A stretch of 64,000 nucleotides of DNA from Symbiodinium natans. Taxonomy: Eukaryota > Sar > Dinophyceae > Suessiales > Symbiodiniaceae. Position numbers and translations under genes: made by a program. The stretch spans positions 62,001 to 126,000 of the forward strand of contig CAJNDS010002107.1 of assembly GCA_905221605.1 (NCBI GenBank), in the 5' to 3' direction. Under the pieces are notes generated by a model that was given only the letters and a program-made list of their open reading frames with translations, did no database searches and had not been told where the DNA came from. Positions 11,641-22,050 of the stretch are shown piece by piece; within the stretch, counting starts at the first letter, position 1, and the number at the start of each line of letters is the position of its first letter.

Positions 11641-13140
11641 GAGCTTACTCTATTAAAATACGAACCTATTAATATACTCTCACACTTTTCATCATGTAAT
11701 CATGCAAATATTTAGCGAGATTGTGATTATTCGTAATATTATGATATTATGACATTCTGGTATTATGATACTATGATATTTTGCGATTAGAAAACGCTTC
11801 AATTTTTAGGTTATTATGCCCTTAGAAGAACATATTATTTTCTGCCTCTTTGCGGTTGCAGTTGAGAAGCTTGCGGGGACCTGAGTACGTCGAGCTGTCG
11901 GTGGTGCAACTCAATGATTCCCACACCCAAAAATAGGAAGTGAAATCAATGAACGGACCAAGAGGGAAGGAACGTGACTAATGATTGTGGCAAAACAGGC
12001 TTCCAAAGAGTCCTTAAACACCAGGAAATGATTGGTCTTTTGCTCATTTAATTCGTTTTATTCCTAAAAGACCACATTAAAAGACAAATTCAGATTATTA
12101 GTGGAGGTCTTATTGGGGGATTCGTTCACTTTCAGAATCAAGAAGTGAAGAAAATGACAGTAAAAAGATTAATGGAATGAATGAGAGAAAGATATTAGAG
12201 ATGAAGGCACACTAAAAATGCATTCTATTTCCTTGTCAATTCATTTCTTTTGTCTGCTAATTTCATACGCAACAGGAATATCATAGGTGTACAGTATACT
12301 GATTATCTTTTATCAGTAGTTTTAATGTCTTCTGTTCGCGTATTCGTCCAGTTACCAAATGCAAGAATGAAACAGATAAAAAACTTGTTAAAGGAAGTGA
12401 TTTCTCTTTCCTTTATGATTCTAGGATATCTGCTAAATTTCCAAGAATTTGATCGATTTTTAAGGCGTGATCGGTTTTCAAGGAGTCATAAGTGAAGATA
12501 TCATGTGACCACCAAGGATTATGATTACTGCGTCCTTTTTCCCATTCATTTAATTTGTACATCTCGTTCTTGCAATGTCGTTCTTATTTCGTACAAACGT
12601 GAAGCGAGGAAAATTCTCGTAAACTAGCCCGTTTATGCTGATTATATTACTATTGGTGTACATTATTAACATAATATTGCAAGAGGGATTTAGGGCTTAG
12701 GGTTCCTAATTTCAGGGACGCCCACATCTCTAAACCCTAAACCCTAAAGCGTAAATCGCACAGTGCCAAACTCATGTTGCTCTGAGGCCCGAAGTGTCCA
12801 GAGAACTGTTCTAAGCTGCAGGAACTTGAAAAGTTCTTCCCGGCATTATGAACGTCATGATCTGATTTGCCGTTATATCATCATCATTAACTTTGTATAT
12901 ACACGTGATAGATAAATAGTAATAATGGTAGTAATGAGAATAAGAATAAGAATAAGAATAATCAAAATTATGGTTGTAATAATAAATAAATAAATATATA
13001 CATGTATATATATTATATTATATTTGTGTATTTATTTATTTATTTACTTATTATTTGTTTATTTACTTCTTCATTTATATGATGTATATGTATATTTGTG
13101 TTGATTTACATGATATATTCCTACAAATCTATATCATCAT
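11640..13140. other. AT-rich island
   Basis: Composition changes sharply to AT-rich, with ATTATGATATT-type runs (11720-11790), GAATAA repeats (12938-12962), TAAATAAATA and TATTTATTTA runs (12978-13075). Two tiny telomere-like scraps occur near 12690 and 12733. The longest open frame, 12250-12495, lacks an ATG start and has no recognisable domain. This could be an inserted AT-rich element or organelle-derived DNA; no organelle gene is recognised. Confidence 0.6.
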
Positions 13141-13158
13141 TGGCCCACAGCCGTCGCC

Positions 13159-13258
13159 ATGGCGGACGTCGGCGGGCCCTCGGGTCTGGCAGTGCCCGGG
13201 ACCCTGGACTGGCTCTTCCCCAGCGTGCGCCAGGCCAGCTTGTGGGTGCTTCTGTACA
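13159..13258 (+). CDS. Exon-like island with ATG start
   Basis: An ATG in a strong context (CGCCATGGCG) opens 33 codons reading MADVGGPSGLAVPGTLDWLF and onward, GC-rich and coding-like, directly after the AT-rich island. It ends one base into a codon at a GT that is the start of a TTTAGGG array (13259-13300), so the array would supply the 5' splice site. No domain is recognised. It could be the first exon of a gene continuing rightwards. Confidence 0.35.
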
Positions 13259-14001
13259 GTTTAGGGTTTAGGGTTTAGGGTTTAGGGTTTAGGATTTAGG
13301 GCCTTTAAGGTTTCCGGTTTCAAAAGGGTTCAGGGCGTAGGGCTTAGGGTTTAGGTAAGGGTTGAGGGTTTAGGGTTTACGAAAAGGGCAGGAGTTGAGG
13401 ATTTGGAGGGTTCTGAGGGCTGGCGTCTGAACACGAGCTTAAACGGCAACGACAGGCAGGCGGCAAAGCCACACACCCAAACCCTCACAACCCCATTTGC
13501 CTCCCCCCCAACCCTAAACCCTAAAACCGCTAACCTTAACATCCTAAAGCCTATACCCTAAATAGAATCACACTGCAACCCCTGAGTTATCATGAGATTC
13601 TTGAGCTCTTACACACCAGAGCTCAGAACCCCCGAACCACCTCAAACAGTTCCAAAAGCCATCAGAATACTCCTTCCCAATTCCCAAGTTCAAGAGAAAC
13701 ATAAGAAAAAAGCGCCAGACAACCTTAAGTTCCGTGAAAGCATTCTTCAAGCACTGTTTGAGACCGACGTGTTAAAACGGTTTAGAGTTTAGAGTCCCAA
13801 AGAGCTCTACATCCTGGGACCCTAAGCCCTACACCCCTAAACCCGAAACCCTAAACCCTAAACCCCAAAACTGCTAAAACCCTAAGCCCTAAACCCTAAG
13901 CCCTAAACCCTAAACCCTAAACCCTAAACCCTAAACCCTAAACCCTAAACCCTAAACCCTAAACCCTAAACCCTAAACCCTAAACCCTAAACCCATCACA
14001 G

Positions 14002-14086
14002 GATGCCCCAGATTTCGAAGTCTCCCGGCCTCTGGGCGTTCGCCCGAGCTTCGCCGCCACATCCACTGCCGCGGCCAAGGAGCTGG
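14002..14086 (+). CDS. Exon-like island, function unknown
   Basis: A CATCACAG acceptor right after a CCCTAAA array opens 28 codons, DAPDFEVSRPLGVRPSFAAT and onward, ending one base into a codon at a GT donor that runs into TTTAGGG repeats. Phase would allow joining to 15020-15066 (reading GRSSGGQRSRLSDED). Composition is that of a disordered protein segment. Confidence 0.4.
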
Positions 14087-15019
14087 GTGTGTTTAGGGTT
14101 TAGGGTTTGGGGGTTAGGGTTTAGGCTGTAGGGTTTAGGCTGTAGGGTTTAGGGCTTTAGGCGTTAGGGTTTTAGGGTTTAAGGGGTTCATTCCGGGCTG
14201 CTCTTACACCCTTCGTCCCAAATGCCTTGAGGGGCAGGGACCTACAGACAAGCATCTAGGGCCCCATGCTGCGTGTAGCATGTTTAGGGGTTTTGGTCTC
14301 AGGGTTTAGGGTTTAGGGTTTAGGGTTTAGGGTTTAGGGTTAAGGATGTCTTGCCTGAGACAAGAATTTATTGTCACATGGTATGATGTTCTTTTTACGA
14401 CAGTTTTTTTTGCAATTTCCAGACCAGTATCCCCGAAAAAAGGCCCGGTTGTGCGCTTGTACCCTTTTGTGGGATTTATGACACTTGCCAGGAGAACAGG
14501 TGGCACCCGTAATATGATGTGGTTGCTGGGTTGCCTCGCTTGGGACGTCGGCATTGGGGATGAGGTGCCGTGTCGCATTTGGGCTGAGCTGGTGGAAGTC
14601 GCGGGGGCATGGTCATCAACACGGTCGTCGTTTGCAGAGGAGTTGAAAACGCAGTCGTATAGACTGTAGACATAGTCGCGAGTCGCAACTGGCGCTGTTG
14701 GTTAACACACGACGTGCCCAAGTCCCGCTACTGAGCGACTCGATCCCATCAGCACATCCTGAACCAAAACATACAGGAACACAGACCGCCTGCTAAGTCT
14801 GAATAGTTACCCTGTACTGACATTCCCCCCCTTTGAAGCCCTGCTAAAATCACAAACTAACCCATAAAAAAGACGAAACACTTTAAACCCTAAACCCTAA
14901 ACCCTAAACCCTAAACCCTAAACTCTAAACCCTAAACCCTAAACCCTAAACGCTAAACCCTAAGATGAAATGGGCTCCTTCCTCATGGCGCCGGAGCCCT
15001 GAGCCCCCAGTGCATGCAG

Positions 15020-15066
15020 GAGGGCGCAGTAGCGGTGGCCAAAGGTCGCGACTCTCGGACGAAGAT
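15020..15066 (+). CDS. Exon-like island, function unknown
   Basis: GTGCATGCAG acceptor, then an open stretch ending at a GT donor that leads into TTTAGGG repeats. If joined to 14002-14086 it reads GRSSGGQRSRLSDED; read alone from its first base it gives EGAVAVAKGRDSRTKM. The frame is therefore not settled. Confidence 0.35.
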
Positions 15067-15600
15067 GGTCGGTTTAGGGCCTTGAGGGTTTAGGGTTTAG
15101 GTTTAGGGTTTAGGGTTTAGGGTTTAGGGTTTAGGGTTTAGGGTTTAGGGTTTAGGGTCTAGGGTTTAGGGTTTAGGATTGAGGGTTTAGGGTTCAGGGT
15201 TCATAGGGTTTCAGGGGTTGAGTGGAGGGTCCCGCGGGCTGCATGCCGAATCTGACAAGACAATGCCGGCGTGTTTCGAGCCTGGGAATCTGAACCCTAA
15301 ACCCTAAACTCTAGAAAGCCCTAATTCCTTGGCTTAAGCAAGTTTGGGGATGGCTGGGAAGCTGTAAGATTCAGGGCTCAGAAATCTGCTCCTTGAGATG
15401 GAGCTGCCGGTAGCTTGAGCCTGGTGGCCGATTTGCCCAATGAACCCCCGAATGGGTTTAGGGTTTTAGGGTCTTAGGGTTTAGGGTTTAGGGATTAGGG
15501 TTAAGGGTTCAGGGTTGAGGGTTTAGGGCTGAGGGCTTTGCGGCTTCCAGTGGCAAAAACAGGGTTGGATCACAGTCCCCACTCATAAGCAGACTTTCAG

Positions 15601-15636
15601 CGAGAATGCAAGACCAAGAGCTCGGTCGTTGATAGG
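15601..15636 (+). CDS. Small exon-like island
   Basis: An ACTTTCAG acceptor, 12 in-frame codons (RECKTKSSVVDR) and a GT donor. Too short to assign a function; the phase is 0 on both sides. Confidence 0.25.
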
Positions 15637-17241
15637 GTCCTTAAGGGAGGGGGGTTCGGGGGGGGGGGGGGAGACTTGCAGGTGCATGGGTGCTTAAAAC
15701 CCCAATGATAAGTCTACTTACAACATGCTTAAGGGACTTAGGGGGGGGCTCATAATTGCAGTTCTGATTGGGGCTATGACCCGAAGGTGTGCCCATATCG
15801 TATATACTTTGGGCCCTAAGGCTACTATATGGGAACCCCTTTAGGGCTCAAGTATATACTGTATAGGGATATGGACCCTTTGGGTAAGCACCCTGAACTT
15901 CCAAGCAGGTGCCCAGGGAACCTCAGGGAAGCTTCGGGAGCTTGAGGGAGTAGTGGGGAGTATTCGGGGAGCTTGGGTCGCCGACCCCGAAACCCGAAAC
16001 CCTAAACCCTGAACCCTAAACCCTGAACCCTGAACCCTGAACCCTAAACCCTAAACCCTGAACCCTGAACCCTGAAGCCTAGACCCTAAACCCTAAACCA
16101 TGAGCTCTGACCAGGGTTTAGGGTGGAGGGTTGAGTTTACTACTTTTTGAGGGGTAGGCCCAAGTTTGGGCAGCTGTCCGAAGTCCAGCTGCAAAAAGGG
16201 TTGAGGGTTTAGGGTTTAGGATTTAGGGTTTAGGGTTTAGGGTTAAGGGTTTAGGACAATGTCCACCTTGGCTCCTTTGCAGTCTGCAGCTTTATAGGGC
16301 TTTGTGGTGTCAAGGCCCAGCGAGAAGGACGGAAGAGTTCTATCACAGAACGAATTGCCATAAGGGTTTAGGGTTTAGGGTTTCGGGTTTAGGGTTAGGG
16401 TTTAGGGGCATTATAATCATAGACTTCGTATCCAAGCCACGTGAAACGTGTCAACGGTACTCTGACACCCTAAACCCCAATAACCCTAAGACTCTAAAAC
16501 CCTAAAACCCCAAGACCCTGAAACCCCAACTAAAACCCTAAACCCTAAAACCCCCCCCCCCCCCCAGGATTCGAACCAGGAGCCCTGGTCCCTTGGCTGC
16601 TCTTCGCAGGTTTCGCTTTTTTTCCTTGCCTGCAGGATGAATATGAAGCAGAGTTTGTATTTCTGTTTTTGGTGAGTGTATATAAGGTTCCTTTGAAATA
16701 TTGGCGAGTGTATATAGTGGGTGTCCTTTTGAGAAATCAGGAATATAAGCCCTACTTCATATGGGTAGTTTAGAGAACTATCATGGGTTCCCCTGCTACC
16801 CCCCTACTCTATGATTGAGGGTTTAGGGTTTAGGGTTTAGGATTTAAGGTTTAGGGTTTACGGTTTAGGGCCTCTATACTACCCCCCCCCCCGTAGGTTC
16901 CCCCATAATTAAGGCTATTCAGGGATAAATGAGCCGAATCAAGGTTATTTAAGCTAGGGGGAGGGGGTAGTAGGGAAACCCAATGAAATTAGGGCCCCCC
17001 TTTGGGATCCGGTCTTAAAGGGTCCCGCCCCGCCTTATAATGGGTACCCAAAAAGGGACCTGATTTAGAAAGCTGCCCATCTGCGAGGGGTTTGGGTCGG
17101 GTTTGGGGGTTTCGGGTTCTGAGGTCTAGATTCTAGGGTTTTTGGGTTTCCCCATCTGCAAAAAATTCGGGTTTGGGGTTTAGGATTTAGGGTTTAGGGT
17201 TCGGCGTGGTTGAAGGTTTGTGACGCGGGAGACGCCCTAAG

Positions 17242-17287
17242 CAGCACCGCTACGGGCACAAGCTCCATTTTGGAGGGTGTGCCTCTG
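17242..17287 (+). CDS. Small exon-like island
   Basis: After CCCTAAG an open stretch reads QHRYGHKLHFGGCAS and ends at a GT donor (GTGATACAG). No family is recognised. Confidence 0.25.
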
Positions 17288-17409
17288 GTGATACAGTTGT
17301 CTCCTTTTTTTGGTTGCGGTTGCCGGAATGTCACGGAGACGACACCCAGTCGAAAAGCCTAAAACTTCAAACCCCTCAACGCTAAGCCCCAAACCAACCC
17401 CCCCCCCCC

Positions 17410-17745
17410 CCCGCCCAAACCCTAAACCTGAAGCCCTAAGCCCTAAGCCCTAAGCCCTAAGCCTAGCCCTAAGCCCTAAGCCCTAAGCCTAAGCCCTAAG
17501 CCCTAAAGCCCTAAGCCCTATAAGCCCTAAGCCCTAAGCCCTAAGCCCCTAAGCCCTAAGCCCTAAGCCCTAAGCCCTAAGCCCTAAGCCCTAAGCCCTA
17601 AGCCCTAAAGCCCTAAGCCCTAAGCCCGAAAAAAGCCTTAAGCCCTAAGCCCTAACCCTAAGCCCTAAGCCTAAGCCCTCAGCCCTCAGCCCTCAGCCCG
17701 AAGCCCCAAGCCCTAAGCCCTAAACCCTAAACCCCCCCCACCCCC
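17410..17745. repeat. Homogenised CCCTAAG array
   Basis: About 300 bp in which nearly every heptamer carries the same A-to-G variant (GCCCTAA), with short CCCTCAG runs at the distal end and ordinary CCCTAAA only at the edges. Such uniform variants indicate local tandem expansion after the original repeat was seeded. Confidence 0.9.
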
Positions 17746-18654
17746 CTCCAAAAAAAAAAAAACAACCTCATCCGAGCGACGCCGAGGACCTGGGCCCCAG
17801 GAATCACAGCGCCCAACTCTGACCTACTGCTGGATGAGGCCAGCGAAGGGCTCAGGGTTCAGGGATTTAGGGTTTCGGGTTTCGGGTTTAGGGTTTAGGG
17901 TTTAGGGTTTAGGGTTTAGGGTTTGAAACTTCTGGATGAGGCCAGCTAAGTCAGGGGTTCAGCGAGAAGCTGCATCTTTCACTGGGCTCAGGGTTGGGTC
18001 CGGGCAGAGCCAGGATGAGAGCGATTTAGGGTTTAGGGGTTGAGGGGTTGAGGGTTTAGGGTTTAGGGTTAGGGTTCAGGGTTGAGGGTTTAACGTGGCG
18101 CCCCAGGATGCCCAAGGTAGTCCGTACCCTGCAAAGTTTGCGGGGGCGGGGGGTGGGGGGGGCTGGTTGGCGCATGGCAAGGCATTGGCCAGTGTACCTT
18201 TCTAGCGTCAAGGGTTTAGGATTTAGGGTGAGATCTTTTCTGCTTCCCCAGCTAGGGCTACGCCGGATCACAGTGTTTGTGTGAAAGCAGTCTTTGTGTG
18301 AAAGCAGTCTCCCAAGCAGTACTTTCCACTTCTCCTCACACCCGGAAGTACAGCCCCTCTCAGCCTCAGCACGAGTTTAGGGTTCCCTACCCCGAGATCC
18401 ATTGGAGCCAGAAGCCTCTAGGAACTCCTTGCCGGTTTTGCGCCGGTACCTTTGGTCAAGAGGCAGATCAAGGCCGGGCTACCCACGGGACCGTTCCGAA
18501 GGCACTTCGCCCTAAATCTTCGGGACCGCCTGAAAATAGTAGCCCCGAAAGGGACCACAATCAAGAGAAGTGACCATGTATATGTCTAATTACAATACGG
18601 GACTTTGAAGATCTAACGGGGTTGTAAGAAGAGGTGAGGGTATAGTCGGTAATT

Positions 18655-18765
18655 AAAGCGAGAGAGAGAGAGAGAGAGAGAGCCTGCGCTTGCGCTTGTG
18701 CTTGTGTGTGCGCGTGCGTGTGCGCGTGCACGTTCGCGTGCGCATGTGCGTGCGCTTACTTCAGG
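18655..18765. repeat. (GA)n and (GTGCGC)-like microsatellites
   Basis: A run of about 12 AG dinucleotides is followed by alternating purine-pyrimidine GTGCGCGTGC-type sequence, which could adopt Z-DNA. No gene is seen. Confidence 0.85.
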
Positions 18766-19761
18766 TTGTACTGCCAAGTTGGGTTCCGTGAGTATGTAGA
18801 ACGTGTGTGACAAGCGCAGATCGGCATCTGGAATCATGTCCCGATAGGTCGATCACTCAACCCTAAATCCGAAACCTCAAACCCCAGCGCAAAGCCCAAA
18901 GCACCCCTCCGAGCCTGCGCAAGAGATGGTTTAGGGCTTTCGGGTTTAGGGTTAAACACTTTGTCGTAGTTGGGTAACATTTTGCATTTTTAAGGGTACT
19001 TAAACCCAATAAGGAATATAATTTTAAAATTTGAAAACAATCCCAACCATGAACTAGGTTAGGGGCCCAGGGATTCTGGAATGGTTTCTGACCCTGTCGA
19101 CCTGGCAGCAACAGGTGAAGCATTCGGAGGATCTCTTCAGCCGCCTTGTCGAGACTTGGCTCAGATGCATCTCTTCTTGCTTGTGATGTGAGGTCGGTAC
19201 TCTTAAAGCCCGTTGCTTGAGGGGTTTCGGGGGGGATGGTTTAGGGGGCTTTAGGGGGGGTTCCGGGGGGTTTGGAGGGTTTGAACTACGGATCTTGACC
19301 TGAGGGGTTTCTTGAAACAAAGAACCCTTTTCAGTTTCCACTTCGCTCTAAGGTGAGCCCACCCTAAACCCGAACCCCTAACCCCTAAGCCCTAAACTCT
19401 AAGCCCTAAGCCTTATGAACCCTAAACCCTAAACCCTAAGCCCTAAGCCCTAAGCCCTAAGCCCTAAGCCCTAAGCCCTAAACCCTAAACCCTAAGCCCT
19501 CACGTACTTGTAGAGGTTCGGGTGCCAGGATCCGGCTTCCATGGACGCCATGCGCTTCTCCGTGCGCTGTGTGCCGAGCAGGACTCCAGAGCAGGCATCC
19601 CCGCCTTTGTGGCCCTGACGCTCCGCTTGAAAGGGGTTTAGGGCTAGGGTTTAGGGTTTAGGGTTTAGGGTTTAGGGTTTAGGGTTTAGGGTTTAGGGTT
19701 TAGGGTTTAGGGTTTAGGGTTTAGGGTTTAGGGTTTAGGGTTTAGGGTTTACGGTTTAGGG

Positions 19762-21497
19762 TGTGTCAGGGGAGGGCGCGCGCTCGGGTGTGAAACACCC
19801 CGGGCCGCGCGCTCGCGTTGCCCGTCAACCCACCCCGGCCACCCAAACTATACTCTATTAGGGTTTAGGGTTTATGGAATTTACTTTCTTGTGCTCTGAT
19901 GCTTGCTTTGATGTTTTTAAAGTTGCGCTGTTAGGGTTTAAGCTGGGGTTGGGGGTAGCCTCGGCCCTTTTCGGGCCTTCGGCGTGTCAGGGCCCGTAGA
20001 GGGCATTTTTTATTTGAAGGTCAGGGAAACCCTTTGTGTCTGCTTTTGGATTCCCCTTCTTTAAGGGCCTCAATTAAGCATCGATTTCACTACCAAAAAA
20101 TCGCATTTTCATTGCGGGTACGGGCATCCTGGGGTCCCCCTTCTTTTAGGGGGCCTTTTGAAGCCTTTTGAAGTATTTTGGTGGCTCTTGGGGTCTCTCG
20201 GGGCCTTGTTCGGACCTTCGGCGTGTCAGGGGCCGTAGAGGATTTATTCATTTAAAGGTCAGGGAACCTATTAATGAGTTTTTCGCCAATGAGTCTTTCA
20301 ATCGCTAGGGTTTAAGCTCGGGTTCGGGGTAGCCTCGGCCCTTTTCGGGCCTTCGGCAAGTTAGGGCCCGTAGAGGCCCTTATTTGCTTGAAGGCCTTCG
20401 TAGGGTTTTGCGGAGTTAGGGTTTAAGCTGGGGTTCGGGGTAGCCTCGGCCCTTTTCGGGCCTTCGGCACGTTAGGGCCCGTAGAGGCCCTTATTTGCTT
20501 GAAGGCCGTCGTAGGGTTTTGCGGTGTCAGGGTTTAGGCTGGGGTTCGGGGTAGTTTCGGTCCTTTTCGGGCCTTCAACACGTGAACCCGTAGAGGTCCT
20601 TGCTGATTTAGGGGGAGCCATCGATTTCAATACTAAAATGCGGGCAGGGGTGCCTAAAAACAATGTTTTCAATATTCTCATTGTGGGCACGGACAAATCT
20701 TGTGGTCCCCCTTCTTTTAGTGGGCCTTTTGAAGCTTTTGAAGCTTTTGGTGGCTCTTGGCGCGTCTTGGGGGCTTCCTAGGCCCTTAGCCGAGCCCTGG
20801 TGTTAGGGGTCCAGGCCCCTGGGGCCCTTGGCTGACCTGGCGGGGACCTATCAGGCGCCTTGGCGGCTTGGCTCCGGGGGGGCCCTTGGCCCGGGGGGCC
20901 CTTGGCCCGGGGGCTGCCCTTGGTTGGGGGGGTGCTTGGCCCCGGGGCCCTTGGCCCGGAAGGGCCCCCCGGGGCCCGCGGCCCGGGCCTTGGCCCTTGG
21001 CCTGGGGGGGCCCTCGAGGGGCGGGCCCTTGGCCCGGGGGGCCCTTGGCTCGGGGGGCCCTTGGTTGGGGGGGCTATTGGCCCGGGCCTGAAATCCGTCA
21101 AAAAGCCACCAAAATCACGAAATTGAGCAACCAGCCTGCCTGGACCCCTCGCCAGCCTCCTGGTCCAGGAATCCAGCTACCAGGGACCAGGGGGCCCCCG
21201 GGGGGGGGGGGCCCGACAAACCCTGAACCCAAAACCCTGAACCGACCTCCAGAGGCAAAGGGTTACGATTTGGGGTTATACTTTAGCTACGCTAAAGGTG
21301 GTCTGGGTGCCGGCCATCCCTTAGCCGAGTACTGACGTTGTCGTAAAAAAGGCCGATGTCCGTTGGCCTGTCCAGGACAGACGGTGAGGCTTAACCCTCA
21401 CCTTTCCGTTTCTCTTTTCGCTTGGGCGCTCGGGCTGTAAGGCCCTCGGCCGAGCGTTCGGGGTCTGTCGCTCGACGGAAGCGACCCCTCACTTAGT
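19762..21497. mobile_element. Hairpin-ended element, copy 1
   Basis: The left end (19787-19850) has a GC-rich hairpin, GCGCGCTCGGGTG against CACCCCGGGCCGCGCG, followed by CCGGCCACCCAAACTAT. The right end (21424-21497) has GGGCGCTCGGGCTGT and a second hairpin, GGGGTCTGTCGCT against AGCGACCCC. Both ends are closely matched at 50167-50900. The interior holds about five degenerate copies of a unit with GTAGCCTCGGCCCTTTTCGG (19955-20600) and a GGCCCTTGGCCCGGGG tandem region (20860-21090). The element sits within a TTTAGGG array on both sides. The open frames over 20778-21335 follow the GC-rich tandem repeat and are not thought to be genes. Confidence 0.65.
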
Positions 21498-22050
21498 TTA
21501 GGGTTTAGGGTTTAGGGCCTAGGGTTTAGGGCTTAGGGCTTAGGGCTTAGGGCTTAGGGCTTAGGGTTCTGGGTTTGGGGTTTAGAATTTAAGCTTGAAA
21601 AAGCCCTGACACCCTAAAACTTCAACCCAGACATGCGGTGACAGGCAGAGGTTGTTGTAGTCGAAAGCATAGCAGTCTGAAGCAGCATGGGGCACTCTTC
21701 TGGGTGGCGTGATGATGTTCCGGCTTTCAGTCTTTAAGGTTTAGGGTTTAGGGTTTAGGGTTTAGGGTTTAGGGTTTAGGGTTTAGGGTTCTTTAGGGTT
21801 TAGGGTGGCTGTGAATGGAGCCTCAACTGGCCGATGCCTCAGGGTTGCGCACGGTTCCTTATCGAAAGATTCAGCAGTGGCAACACTTAGGGTTTAGGGC
21901 TTAGGGTTTAGGGTTTAAGGTTTAGGGTTTAGGGTGTAGGGTGTTCCATTGCCGTTCCCCTGCTGGTGATTTGTGAAATGCTCGCGTGCGCGAAGCTGTT
22001 TCGGAGGCTTGCGAGCAGGGCAGTCCTAGCGGTCTCGCCTGAGCATTGGC
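21498..22050. repeat. TTTAGGG arrays upstream of the ubiquitin-like/ART gene
   Basis: Arrays at about 21497-21575 (with GCTTAGG variants), 21735-21808 and 21890-21950. The last 100 bases before the ATG are unique and should hold the trans-splice acceptor expected for a dinoflagellate mRNA; several AG sites are present but none can be singled out. An in-frame TAG at 22027 supports the ATG at 22051. Confidence 0.7.

Larger units (their letters stand above)
13259..19761. repeat. Array-rich stretch with exon-like islands
   Basis: TTTAGGG arrays: about 13259-13300, 13335-13380, 14090-14190, 14297-14345, 15075-15215, 15455-15535, 16200-16255, 16365-16410, 16815-16870, 17850-17930, 18025-18095, 19635-19762. 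CCCTAAA arrays: about 13820-13993, 14883-14965, 15985-16105 (many CCCTGAA), 19380-19500. Apart from the separately listed islands no gene is recognised. 14340-14720 and 18240-18600 are unique sequence with open frames of 80-107 codons but no domain. Confidence 0.75.

Noticed and set aside
12250..12495. 81-codon open frame in the AT-rich island
   Set aside because: No ATG at the start and no recognisable domain; expected by chance in such sequence.
16560..16615. tRNA-like sequence on the minus strand (GGTTCGAATCC)
   Set aside because: The T-loop string is present, but the T stem has a mismatch, the acceptor side runs into a homopolymer and no D or anticodon arm can be drawn.
20778..21335. Open frames of 85-155 codons on both strands
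   Set aside because: Gly/Pro/Ala-rich readings of the GGCCCTTGGCCCGGGG repeat.
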